Translations under genes and position numbers: made by a program
Part shown: positions 31,223-40,021 of the stretch, piece by piece
How positions within the stretch are numbered: the stretch's first letter is position 1
Layout: every line of letters starts with the position of its first letter
Assembly (NCBI RefSeq): GCF_007859915.1
Contig: NZ_SJPM01000001.1
Span: forward strand, 1,023,086-1,087,085
DNA from: Neorhodopirellula pilleata
GTDB lineage: Bacteria > Planctomycetota > Planctomycetia > Pirellulales > Pirellulaceae
Direction: 5' to 3'
DNA length: 64,000 bases
Notes under the pieces: model-generated
Seen by the model: the letters and a program-made list of their open reading frames with translations, nothing else
Told to the model about the DNA's origin: nothing
Databases searched by the model: none

Positions 31223-31472
31223 CCTAGCGGCTCGTTGATTTAATCGTAACCCGACGCGTGAGCGAGGGATCATTGTTAATGACTGATCCTTCGCTTACGC
31301 ATTTTGAAGTTGCGATTTTTTCGTAACCCGCTGCGTAAGCGAGGGATCATTGATATTGACTCATCCCTCGCTTACGCTTCGGGTTACGAAAAACTAATGC
31401 CACAGGCAAAAGTGCAACTTCAAAACTCACGCGTCAGGTTATGATGCAGACTAAATCAACACGCCGCTAACA
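31223..31472. repeat. Composite palindromic repeat, copy IV (carries the 124-bp insert)
   Basis: Outer arms CCTAGCGGCTCGTTGATTTA (31223-31242) and GACTAAATCAAC...CCGCTAA frame an inverted pair of REP-like units, the right one split by a 124-bp insert at 31302-31425. Same design as copy I. No gene lies in the 483 bp between the ligase and the dehydrogenase. Confidence 0.8.
31302..31425 (+). mobile_element. 124-bp MITE-like element, copy 2
   Basis: Terminal inverted repeats TTTTGAAGTTGC and GCAACTTCAAAA enclose a long palindrome of two REP-like units. Reverse complement of 436-559 with 8 differences. The flanking octamers CTTACGCA (31294-31301) and CTCACGCG (31426-31433) agree at 6 of 8 positions. 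Non-coding. Confidence 0.65.
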
Positions 31473-31618
31473 CCCTTCGGCTAACTAGCGAGACCGGATC
31501 TCGTTGGGTGCGAAATAGCCGCACCAAATGACGAGTCAACAAGCACTTCACCGAATCCCGTTCGGTAACGTCCAACTCAACCCATCGCTTTTTCCATATA
31601 CCAAATTTGTTCAATACC

Positions 31619-33058
31619 ATGATCACCCTGAATCCACTCCGTTGGGGCAAGCAGTACGAATCGCTCGACTTCAACGAAGTCGTTCACTTTGATACCGGCG
31701 AACCGATCGCACGCGTTGGTACGGTCGGAGGCGGGATTGTCGGACGCGATCTTAAGCAAGCTCACAAGGCTCGCGAAGCACTCTTGGAAGTCCCGACGAG
31801 CGAACTGATTGAGATGAGCAAAAAGGCGGCTGAACTATTCGCCAATGGCACATTGACGGTGGGAGATTCGGCGCAGAGTGTCGATGATTTTGTTCATCAA
31901 CAATCCGCCAGCACCGGATTGCCCGAACACATGTGTCGTTCCAATATGGCAAAAAACAGCTTCGTGCTCAGCCGTATCGATGAGATTCTGCAGTGCTTGA
32001 CTCGCGGATTGGATCTATCGATCCTGGCAAATGGATTTGGCGATGAAGGCCGTGGCGTCACGGTGAGTTACCAATGTCAGACTCCGATCCTCGGTGCCGT
32101 GCTCCCCAATAATTCGCCGGGCGTTCATACGCTATGGCTACCTGCGATCGCATTGCAGGTTGGATTGGCGCTCAAGCCGGGTTCGCAAGAACCTTGGACT
32201 CCCTATCGGATGGTTTCGGCGTTCATGGAAGCCGGTGTGCCCGGTGCCGCGTTCGGTTTATACCCCGGTGGCCACGATGCGGGCGGCGCGATCATGACCA
32301 AGTCTCCACGCAGCATGATCTTCGGAAGTGCTCAAACAGTGGCGCAGCACGAAGGCAATCCTCGGGTGCAAGCTCACGGGCCGGGCTTTTCGAAGATTCT
32401 ATTGGGCGACGACGTGGTCGATGATTGGGAGCAGTATCTCGACGTGATGGTCGAAAGTGTATTGAGCAATTCCGGCCGAAGCTGCATCAACTGCTCGGGC
32501 ATTTGGGCGAGTCGGCATACTCGAGAAATCGCCGCAGCAATCGCCGAGAAAATCGGCCCGGTCGATGTGTTGCCTCCCAACGATGACGATGCTCAATTGG
32601 CTGCGTTCACTGTTCCCGCGATGGCTACCGGTACCTGGGCAATGGTCCAACAAGATATGGCCGAACACGGGGTCACCGACATGACGGCCGATTACGGTGA
32701 CAAATTGATCGAGCGTGAGCATTGTGCGTACTTGAGACCGATGGTCGTCCACGCGGACTCGCACCAGCGGGCGGTCGCGGCCAAGGAATACATGTTCCCA
32801 TTCGTTAGCGTTGTCGAATGCCCTCAGTCCGAGATGCTTTCCAATATCGGCCCGACATTGGTGGGCACGGTCATTACCGCCAACGAGGACTTCATCACCC
32901 GAGCCGGAAGATGCGTGGAGATCGATCGTTTAAACGTCGGTCCCATTCCGACGAATCGGTTGAACTGGTTGCAACCGCATGAAGGCAATATCATCGAGTT
33001 CTTATTCCGTAACCGAGCTTACCAAATGGCTCCGCTGTTGACGGCCGCGCACGCTTAG
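31619..33058 (+). CDS. Aldehyde dehydrogenase family protein (acyl reductase-like)
   Basis: A 479-residue NAD(P)-dependent oxidoreductase of the aldehyde dehydrogenase superfamily. ATG at 31619 is preferred to a TTG four codons upstream. The catalytic cysteine is in NSGRSCINCSG, and ILGAVLPNNSPGVHTLWLPA matches the cofactor-binding region. The canonical catalytic Glu segment is not obvious, as in acyl-CoA/acyl-protein reductases, so it may work in the reductive direction on an activated acyl group. This fits the adjacent LuxE-like ligase, but substrate and direction are unproven. Convergent with the kinase gene across a 107-bp gap with a palindrome. Confidence 0.82.
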   Translation: MITLNPLRWGKQYESLDFNEVVHFDTGEPIARVGTVGGGIVGRDLKQAHKAREALLEVPTSELIEMSKKAAELFANGTLTVGDSAQSVDDFVHQQSASTGLPEHMCRSNMAKNSFVLSRIDEILQCLTRGLDLSILANGFGDEGRGVTVSYQCQTPILGAVLPNNSPGVHTLWLPAIALQVGLALKPGSQEPWTPYRMVSAFMEAGVPGAAFGLYPGGHDAGGAIMTKSPRSMIFGSAQTVAQHEGNPRVQAHGPGFSKILLGDDVVDDWEQYLDVMVESVLSNSGRSCINCSGIWASRHTREIAAAIAEKIGPVDVLPPNDDDAQLAAFTVPAMATGTWAMVQQDMAEHGVTDMTADYGDKLIEREHCAYLRPMVVHADSHQRAVAAKEYMFPFVSVVECPQSEMLSNIGPTLVGTVITANEDFITRAGRCVEIDRLNVGPIPTNRLNWLQPHEGNIIEFLFRNRAYQMAPLLTAAHA

Positions 33059-33090
33059 CAGCGCGTGAACATTAATTGCCGCATTGTAAA

Positions 33091-33148
33091 AGTGGCATAG
33101 GCTTCAAGCCTGTGTTTTTATTTCCACAGGCTGGAAGTCTATGCCACT
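33091..33148. repeat. Palindrome of the GTGGCATAGGCTT type between convergent genes
   Basis: Arms 33091-33114 and 33125-33148 are complementary at 22 of 24 positions with a T/A-rich 10-nt loop. This AGTGGCATAGGCTTCCAGCC type is, from memory, a common intergenic repeat in Pirellulaceae. It may serve as a terminator for both facing genes. Confidence 0.75.
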
Positions 33149-33165
33149 GATTGACGTCGCGAAAC

Positions 33166-35433
33166 TTAGTTTTTTGGTACAGCGAGATACAGTGTGGGCG
33201 GTTCGCCGTCTGGGTTGTCGCGGCTAGAGAACAAGGCTGCAGCGTTGTCCTCTTGACCGCCCGCGATGACGAATGTGAGCGTCCTGCGGCCCGATTTGCG
33301 AACAAAATCCGTTAAGGCTGGGCTTTGAAAGGAGACGTAACTTTCGTCTGTACCGATAAACTCCAAGTCGACAAGTTGATCGAGAGATTCAAGCCCGTTG
33401 GCAGACTCAGAGTTTTCCCACTTGATAGCGAAATCGCCTTCTTCTTGCCAGTCTTCGGCTTCGGCGGTGTCCGCGCCGTAGAGCCTCAGTTCGACCTTGT
33501 TGCCCTTGACTGGGGTCAATGATTTCAACCTCACGATGACGTCTTGGATTTCGCTCCGATCCACGTCAACGGACTGTAAGTCGAAACGCAGGTAAGCATG
33601 TTGTGCGTCTTCTCCGTTGACGCGTTGAACCATCAAGTTGTTCTTTTTGCCAAAGGACAGTTTGGGCTTTATCTTTCTGACGGTGGCGTCGGCACCTAAG
33701 CCAAATTCAGCGGTTACCGGTATGGATCGAGTAGGAACTTTTTTCACAACCGGTTTTGGGCTGGCAACGTCATCGAGCATTTCGGGCTTCATCGAATCAA
33801 TCGCGGCGATGTCGTCCGTCCTTATGGCGACCGAAGATTCCGATCGGGTTTCGGGAAGCATTGAATCCGGCTCGCTTGGGTTGAGCGAATCGTCAGTGGA
33901 CGATAGAGATGGCTGGGCAGTAGCGGGTGCATTGGATCGGCCTTGATTTTTTTGTTCGCCTTGAGACTTCTGGTTTCCTTTTCCTTTCCCCTTGATGGGC
34001 TGATCTTTGGGACGTTGTTGGTTTTTGTTGCCCGACGGAGTTTTCGTGTTTGGTTGTTCGACGGGTGGTTTCTTGACTGATGAATTATCGTCAGGTCGTT
34101 CGGGTTTTGGCGTCGAGTTATTGGTCGGTGTGTTGTTCGCTGGCCCGGCATTCATTGATGCCGAGTCAGGCGACGGGGGCAGCACAACGTAATTTTCTTG
34201 ATCCGATGGCCAAATCATCCAAACGCCCAATGCCACGAACGCTAGCGTGAGACCGACGCCAGCCGCCAGCCAGACGACGGGACTAACCGTCGTCGCGGGA
34301 GCGGACGGCTTGGTTTCCGAGCGAACGGGCGTGCCGCCTTGCTTGATTCGCGACGGCATGGCTGGCGCTGATGCTGCGGGCGAATTTGGATTGGGGAGGG
34401 TATTGAGTGCCGGGATCGCAAGCGGATCGTAGTGATCGAAGGCCGGCAACTCCTCGATGATCTCGATCGGTTCTTCGACTTCGGTCGTTTGCTTGCTGAC
34501 AACCTCTTTGAGACTCGCTTGCAGCTTATTGAGTGACAGTGCGACCTCAGATTTGGCTTCGCATTCGACGGCCACTTTCTTGAGCCGTTTTTCCAGCGCG
34601 GCTGCGGACGCGGGGCGATCGACCGGCTCCTTTGCCAGAAGTTGATGAATCAAATCGGCGAGTGGTTGTGGGATGTCGGGATTTAAATCTCGCACTCGTC
34701 GCGGTTCATGCGACAACAAGGCCACGAGCTGCTCCGCGATCGCCGGTTTCTGAATCGGCAAGCGACCCGTACACATTTCGTAGAGCACGACACCAAGACT
34801 GTATAAATCACTACGATCATCCAAAGGATCGCTGCGAGCTTGTTCGGGCGTCAGATAACCCGGCGTGCCACACACTGATCCGACGCCGGTAAACTCATCG
34901 AGCGGTGATTGAGCGAGGGCGAGTCCAAAGTCGAGAATCTTGATCCGATTGCTGTTTTGTTCGATCCAAATGTTGGCCGGCTTGATATCGCGGTGAACGA
35001 TGCCTTTGGCGTGGGCAGCGGCGAGACCTCGCGAGATTTGGCTAGCGTAATCGATTACCTTGACATAGTCGCGAGCCTCCTTTCGTGCGTTAACGGCTTC
35101 AAGCGTTTCGCCTCGCAACATTTCCATCGCCATGAAGGGAGTGCCTTCATGGGTGCCGACTTCAAAGATAACGACCACGTTGTCGTGGTGAACCGCCGCC
35201 ATCGCTCGAGCTTCTTGCAGGAACCGCTCGCGACTATTGGGCGTCGACGCAATTCGCTTGTTCATCACCTTGAGGGCGACGGCACGTTCCAAGACGGTGT
35301 CTTCGGCTCGAAAGACAAATCCCATGCCACCTTTTCCGAGTTCACCGAGGATTCGGTAGTTGCCGAGCATTCCCAAGTCGCCTGGATGCGTTGGTGGCTG
35401 CAAAAAATCGTAGGCGTGGGATTGGGTGGTCAT
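33166..35433 (-). CDS. Transmembrane Ser/Thr protein kinase with CBM96/DNRLRE-like outer domain
   Basis: A 755-residue PknB-type kinase. Catalytic domain about 26-285: ATP loop GKGGMGFV, Lys55 in AVALKVMN, HRDIKPAN with Asp149, DFG at 168-170 and APE-like TPEQ. All residues needed for activity are present. A single transmembrane helix lies at about 385-408. Outside follow a Lys/Asn/Pro-rich low-complexity linker and a C-terminal beta-sandwich (about 572-755) with the DNRLRE/CBM96 pattern (ADATVRK, AYLRFDLQ, VELRLYGAD). Likely role: sensing a polysaccharide or cell-surface ligand and signalling by phosphorylation; ligand and targets are unknown. 71 bp separates it from priA on the same strand. 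Confidence 0.92.
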   Translation of the reverse strand: MTTQSHAYDFLQPPTHPGDLGMLGNYRILGELGKGGMGFVFRAEDTVLERAVALKVMNKRIASTPNSRERFLQEARAMAAVHHDNVVVIFEVGTHEGTPFMAMEMLRGETLEAVNARKEARDYVKVIDYASQISRGLAAAHAKGIVHRDIKPANIWIEQNSNRIKILDFGLALAQSPLDEFTGVGSVCGTPGYLTPEQARSDPLDDRSDLYSLGVVLYEMCTGRLPIQKPAIAEQLVALLSHEPRRVRDLNPDIPQPLADLIHQLLAKEPVDRPASAAALEKRLKKVAVECEAKSEVALSLNKLQASLKEVVSKQTTEVEEPIEIIEELPAFDHYDPLAIPALNTLPNPNSPAASAPAMPSRIKQGGTPVRSETKPSAPATTVSPVVWLAAGVGLTLAFVALGVWMIWPSDQENYVVLPPSPDSASMNAGPANNTPTNNSTPKPERPDDNSSVKKPPVEQPNTKTPSGNKNQQRPKDQPIKGKGKGNQKSQGEQKNQGRSNAPATAQPSLSSTDDSLNPSEPDSMLPETRSESSVAIRTDDIAAIDSMKPEMLDDVASPKPVVKKVPTRSIPVTAEFGLGADATVRKIKPKLSFGKKNNLMVQRVNGEDAQHAYLRFDLQSVDVDRSEIQDVIVRLKSLTPVKGNKVELRLYGADTAEAEDWQEEGDFAIKWENSESANGLESLDQLVDLEFIGTDESYVSFQSPALTDFVRKSGRRTLTFVIAGGQEDNAAALFSSRDNPDGEPPTLYLAVPKN

Positions 35434-35504
35434 GGATGAACGAGAAGAGAAAACGGCATGCCCGAATCGTCTATATCGTAGTACAACGGCACCTCGAAGT
35501 GTCG

Positions 35505-37937
35505 CTACAACAAATTCATCGGGTCGATATCGATCAGGTATTCGATGTCCTCTTTTGGATCAACTTTGAAATCCGCCAGCGCCCGGCGGATGGTCTCTCC
35601 CACGACGGCCGCTTCGGATGCCTGCAATAACAGGTGGAATCGGTATTTGCCCCGTAGCCGCACGATCGGTGGAGGGGCCGGACCGAGGATCCGGACTTCG
35701 GCATTGAGCAGATCGCGGGCCGATTCAAGCCTCGCCAAAATGGCATCGGCGACCGTTTCGGTTTTGTCCTCGAGCGGTCCGCGAATGATGATGCGGGCGA
35801 CACTCCCGAGCGGGGGGTAGTTGAATTTTCGGCGATTGACCATTTCGCCTTCGACGAATTTCAGATAATCGTGTTGTGATGCGGCTTGGATTGCCGGGTG
35901 CTCCGGCGAGAAGGTTTGCACGATCACGCGACCACCACGGTCGCCGCGCCCGGTCCGGCCGGCGACTTGGGTGACAAGTTGGAAGGTCCTCTCGGCGGCC
36001 CGAAAGTCGGGGAAGTGTAGCGCCGAATCCGCATTGATCACACCGACCAGCAGCACATTGGGGAAGTCCAACCCCTTGGCGATCATTTGGGTTCCGAGCA
36101 GCAAATTGATCTCGCCGCTACGAAACTCCGACAACACCCGCTGGTGACTGCCAGGGCGTTTCATCGTGTCGCTGTCCATTCGAGCGATCTTGGCGTCAGG
36201 GAACTTGGACTTCGCTTCGACCTCCAATTTCTGTGTGCCCAAACCTCCGTACCGAATCCCATCGAACCGGCACGCCGGACACCATGGAGGGGTTCCGATG
36301 GTGTAGTCGCAGTAGTGGCACATGGCTTTGCCGCCATCACGATGGTGCGTCAACGGCATGTCGCAGTCGGGACATGCGACGACATGCCCGCACGAAGGAC
36401 ACTGGATCGTCGTCGCGAAGCCGCGTCGATTGAGCAACAAGATGGCTTGTCCTTGGTCACGCAAAGTTTCTTCAATCGCCGCGTGCAGCGGACGACTGAT
36501 CGCACCGCTGACGCCTCGTTCGTCACGGATTCTCAAATCGATCAATTGCACATCGGGCATCGGACGATTGGCGACGCGATCGGGCATCGAAATCAATTCG
36601 GCGTGACCGCTTTGCGTTGCGTGCCAGGCTTCCATCGACGGGGTCGCCGATCCGAGCAGCAAGGGGATGCCCAGCGCCATCGCGCGGGCATGAGCGACCT
36701 TGCGGGCGTGGTATCTCGGTTGGGTGTCTTGTTTGAAGGAAGTATCGTGTTCTTCATCCAGCACGATCAATCCCAGATTCGGCAAGGGCGCGAACACGGC
36801 ACTGCGTGGTCCGATCACCACTTGCACTTCGCCGCGACGGATGCGTTGCCAATGAAAGTGGCGTTCCGACGGCGACATTTGCGAATGCAGGACCGCGACG
36901 GAATCGAATCGACTTTCAAACCGACCACGGGTTTGCGGGGTCAGACTGATTTCTGGAACCATCACGATCGCAGAACCGGCTTGAGAAACCACATGCTCGA
37001 TGGCTTTGATATAAACTTCGGTCTTTCCGCTTCCGGTAACGCCATGGAGAAGTAAGGTCCTGCCGCGACCGCCATCGATGGCCGCGTTGATCCGCTCCAG
37101 CGCAACGGTTTGTTGCGGTGTCAGGGTGAAGTCTTGTTTGGCTTCACCATCGTTGGTTTGTGCTTGAATGCGGATGCCGGTATGCATCTCTCGACGAACT
37201 TCGGGAACGATGCATTCCTTTTTTCGCAACCGCCGGATCGGATCTTCGGTGCACTGAGCGGTAACGGCGAGTTCAGCCGCCGTCATCGGTTTTTTCTGCA
37301 CGATCAAGCATTCGATAACGCTCTTTTGTTTGGCCGGCAGCTTTTCAATTTGTTCGGCTGTCAGATCGGGGGACACACTAAAGTAGGTGGTTTGGCGAGT
37401 GCCGGCTGCCGCTCGCACGCTTGAGGGGATGAGCGTGTCGAAGACTTGGCCGGCCGGGACTTGGTAGTAATGACTCATCCACATCACCAAGCGAACCAAC
37501 GCTGCATCACACAGCGGCGACTCGTCGTACAACTCAGTCACATCTCGCAGTTTGCGATGTGCGGACGATCCCTCTTTGATGCCCACGCACCAGCCCGGCG
37601 TTGCTTTGCGGCGATGGCCCAAGGGGACCCCGACCCTCATGCCGGGCTTGAGTTCTTCGCGAAGGTGATCTGGGATGCGATAGTCATAGGGACCGTGTGG
37701 AGATTTGGCAAACACGATCGACGCCAAACGCACATCCTCCTGGACGGTCAATTCCCACGGCGGAGGATCGGTCTCGAACAGTTCAGCCTGTTCCGGTTCG
37801 TCGTCAGAAGGAGGGGAAGCGTCGGGCAACAGATGATCGGAAGTGGGTGGTAACCAAATGGAATTGGCCGATGTACTCGACGGCACCAGAAGATCTTGGA
37901 GCAGAGAGTCAACGGAATCAAGCGATGGTTTCATCAT
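35505..37937 (-). CDS. priA: Primosomal protein N' (replication restart helicase)
   Basis: Superfamily 2 DNA helicase that reloads the replisome at stalled forks. In this 810-residue protein the first 60 residues are an unusual acidic extension; the PriA 3'-DNA-binding domain begins near LASIVFAKSPHGPYDYRIP. Walker A is GVTGSGKT (299-306), Walker B is LDEEHD, and the Cys-rich zinc region is CPSCGHVVACPDCD...CHYCD...CPAC. VAGRTGRGDRGG marks motif VI. All expected parts are present. The short gap to the helicase gene on the other strand (169 bp) holds the divergent promoters. Confidence 0.95.
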   Translation of the reverse strand: MMKPSLDSVDSLLQDLLVPSSTSANSIWLPPTSDHLLPDASPPSDDEPEQAELFETDPPPWELTVQEDVRLASIVFAKSPHGPYDYRIPDHLREELKPGMRVGVPLGHRRKATPGWCVGIKEGSSAHRKLRDVTELYDESPLCDAALVRLVMWMSHYYQVPAGQVFDTLIPSSVRAAAGTRQTTYFSVSPDLTAEQIEKLPAKQKSVIECLIVQKKPMTAAELAVTAQCTEDPIRRLRKKECIVPEVRREMHTGIRIQAQTNDGEAKQDFTLTPQQTVALERINAAIDGGRGRTLLLHGVTGSGKTEVYIKAIEHVVSQAGSAIVMVPEISLTPQTRGRFESRFDSVAVLHSQMSPSERHFHWQRIRRGEVQVVIGPRSAVFAPLPNLGLIVLDEEHDTSFKQDTQPRYHARKVAHARAMALGIPLLLGSATPSMEAWHATQSGHAELISMPDRVANRPMPDVQLIDLRIRDERGVSGAISRPLHAAIEETLRDQGQAILLLNRRGFATTIQCPSCGHVVACPDCDMPLTHHRDGGKAMCHYCDYTIGTPPWCPACRFDGIRYGGLGTQKLEVEAKSKFPDAKIARMDSDTMKRPGSHQRVLSEFRSGEINLLLGTQMIAKGLDFPNVLLVGVINADSALHFPDFRAAERTFQLVTQVAGRTGRGDRGGRVIVQTFSPEHPAIQAASQHDYLKFVEGEMVNRRKFNYPPLGSVARIIIRGPLEDKTETVADAILARLESARDLLNAEVRILGPAPPPIVRLRGKYRFHLLLQASEAAVVGETIRRALADFKVDPKEDIEYLIDIDPMNLL

Positions 37938-38106
37938 AACGGCCGATCGAGGCGGAACAACGATTTGAGTTCCCCGATTATCGGGTCGGCGTTGGACACG
38001 TCTGGTCCATCGTCAGATAGGATGAGTCCAATTTTTCCGATCCGACGGATCGAACCGATCTTGATGGCCAGTGTTGCAAACCCGGGTGAAACGATAAACT
38101 TCGGGA

Positions 38107-39459
38107 ATGAGCTATACACGAAGTCCCCAAAACTCTCGACCACCCCGTGGTAAACGTCCGCAGCGATTCGAAGAAGCTGGCGATCCGATCGCGCTGCTGG
38201 AGTCGGTTGGTCCGGTTGAAACGCCGCCTGATTTCCAGTCGTTTGATGAACTCGACCTCTCGCCCATCATGCGGAAAGCCGTCGCCGAGGCCGGTTTTAC
38301 GAAGCCCTCGCCGATTCAGGCGGCCTTGATTCCACACGCGTTAGCCGGGACGGACGTGATCGGCCAGGCTCGCACGGGTACCGGAAAAACCGCCGCGTTT
38401 TCGATCCCGATCCTCGAGCAACTCGATTCGCTCGAAGATTGTCGCGACCCCCAAGCGTTGATCATCGTGCCGACGCGTGAATTGGCCGACCAGGTGGCCG
38501 GTGAGGCGGCCCGATTAGCCTACGGACTTCCCACCGAGATCGCGGTTCTCTCGGGCGGCAAAAACATGACCAAGCAGCTCCGCCAGCTCGAAAACGGGGT
38601 CCAAATTGTGGTCGGGACCCCCGGTCGGGTTCATGACCACCTGCAACGGGGAACACTACGGACGAACAAGGTTTGGTCCGTCGTCTTGGATGAGGCCGAT
38701 CGGATGCTGGACATCGGCTTCCGCCCCCAAATCGAAAGGATTTTGCGCAAATGCCCGCGAAATCGCCAAACGCTGCTGTTGTCGGCGACGTTGCCGGCGG
38801 TCGTCCGTCGGTTGGCCGAAAGTTACATGGTCCAGCCCGTGGTGATCGATTGCTGTCGCAACGAGATGGCGGTGGAAACGATCGAGCAACGCTATTTCAC
38901 GATCAGCCAGGAGCGCAAAGTCGAATTGCTCGAAAAGCTGCTCAAGCGTGAAAACCCCGAACAGGCGATCATTTTTTGTCGAACCAAACGGGGCACTGAT
39001 CGGCTGTATCGCCAACTATCCCACGATTATCACGGGGCCTGTGGTGCGATGCACGGTGACATGCAACAACGTGAACGGGACCGAGTGTTGCAGAGTCTCC
39101 GCGATCGAAAGCTGAAGATCTTGGTGGCGACTGATGTGGTGGGTCGTGGGATCGATATCACAACGATCTCACATATCATCAATTTCGACGTTCCGCAGGA
39201 TTGTGACGATTATGTCCACCGCGTCGGACGCACCGGCCGCATGGGTCGTGACGGAGTCGCTTACACCTTTGTCGTCCCAGGCGAGGGAGAGGTACTGACG
39301 AGCATCGAACAGCGGATCAATAAACTGCTGATTCGGGACACAATGGAAGGTTTCGACGCGCCCCCGCCAATAGCGGATGAGCCTGAGAAAGTGGCCGAAC
39401 CGACCGAAACGCGTCGGAGCTTGAACCCGATGAATCGCAAGCGAAAGTCCCGCCGGTGA
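38107..39459 (+). CDS. DEAD-box ATP-dependent RNA helicase
   Basis: A 450-residue RNA helicase remodelling RNA or ribosomal precursors. Motifs in order: Q motif FTKPSPIQ, ARTGTGKT (88-95), PTRELA, GTPGR, DEAD (195-198), SATLP, and HRVGRTGR in the second RecA domain. The N-terminal 35 residues and the basic C-terminal tail (NRKRKSRR) are extensions typical of RhlE/CsdA-like helicases. Which subfamily it belongs to cannot be settled by eye. Divergent from priA; followed by a short tandem repeat and a terminator. Confidence 0.95.
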   Translation: MSYTRSPQNSRPPRGKRPQRFEEAGDPIALLESVGPVETPPDFQSFDELDLSPIMRKAVAEAGFTKPSPIQAALIPHALAGTDVIGQARTGTGKTAAFSIPILEQLDSLEDCRDPQALIIVPTRELADQVAGEAARLAYGLPTEIAVLSGGKNMTKQLRQLENGVQIVVGTPGRVHDHLQRGTLRTNKVWSVVLDEADRMLDIGFRPQIERILRKCPRNRQTLLLSATLPAVVRRLAESYMVQPVVIDCCRNEMAVETIEQRYFTISQERKVELLEKLLKRENPEQAIIFCRTKRGTDRLYRQLSHDYHGACGAMHGDMQQRERDRVLQSLRDRKLKILVATDVVGRGIDITTISHIINFDVPQDCDDYVHRVGRTGRMGRDGVAYTFVVPGEGEVLTSIEQRINKLLIRDTMEGFDAPPPIADEPEKVAEPTETRRSLNPMNRKRKSRR

Positions 39460-39464
39460 GGATA

Positions 39465-39496
39465 ATTGACGATTGACGATTGACGATTGAAGATTG
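39465..39496 (+). repeat. Tandem heptamer ATTGACG
   Basis: Three perfect ATTGACG units, one variant ATTGAAG and a partial unit directly after the helicase stop codon. Short tandem of this kind may be a slippage product; no function is evident. Confidence 0.85.
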
Positions 39497-39658
39497 TCCA
39501 GGCAGAGGCTTCCCGATCTCGCCTCTCGCTACTCGCTCTTAGGGAACTTTCTGAATCGGCTCGCGTCCAAGAGCACGCGGAACTATGCCGATTAGTGGGA
39601 ATGAATCGGCCCGAAATTCCGGGGCAGATCACTCTACCACCCACATGGTGCAGGCGGT

Positions 39659-39681
39659 CGCCCCGGTCCCCGGGCGTTTTT
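39659..39681 (+). terminator. Probable intrinsic terminator after the helicase gene
   Basis: CGCCCCGG pairs with CCGGGCG (one bulged C, loop TCC) and is followed at once by five T residues (39677-39681). It is about 200 bp after the helicase stop. Confidence 0.55.
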
Positions 39682-39748
39682 ACTCCTACGACCGTCGTAG
39701 CCGCCCGTCGAGTCGTTCGTTGCGGTAAGTAGTGGTTGCGCAAAAATT

Positions 39749-39776
39749 TGCGACGGCTGCGTCCCCAACTATACTC
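39749..39776 (+). promoter_or_regulatory. Predicted promoter of the giant-protein gene, with long leader
   Basis: TTGCGA (39749-39754), a 16-bp spacer and TATACT (39771-39776) form a good housekeeping promoter. Transcription would start near 39783, giving a leader of about 240 nt before the ATG at 40022. The leader contains a perfect 8-bp hairpin (39807-39828, CGTTCAAG/CTTGAACG) and AGAAGG at 40008-40013, a fair ribosome site. The rest of 39460-40021 holds no gene. Confidence 0.5.
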
Positions 39777-40021
39777 GGCGGTCTGTGTGTGTCCGTAGGC
39801 TTAGGTCGTTCAAGCATCCTCTTGAACGATTGAAGGTCTTTTTCGGTCGCATACAACCTTGTCATTTACGACTGGGCTTGGTTGTCCGTAGCGATGCGTT
39901 GGGTGCATCGCCCGCCGGCACAACGAAGCTCCAAGATCCACATCAAGTGCGACGCGGGGCGATCATCGGAAGCAATTTCTTTCGATAACGTCCGCGTTAC
40001 TCTGCCTAGAAGGTTCGGTCT

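Noticed and set aside
39487..39988. Short frames between the helicase and giant gene
   Set aside because: They overlap a terminator, a promoter and a leader; their sequence resembles no protein I know.
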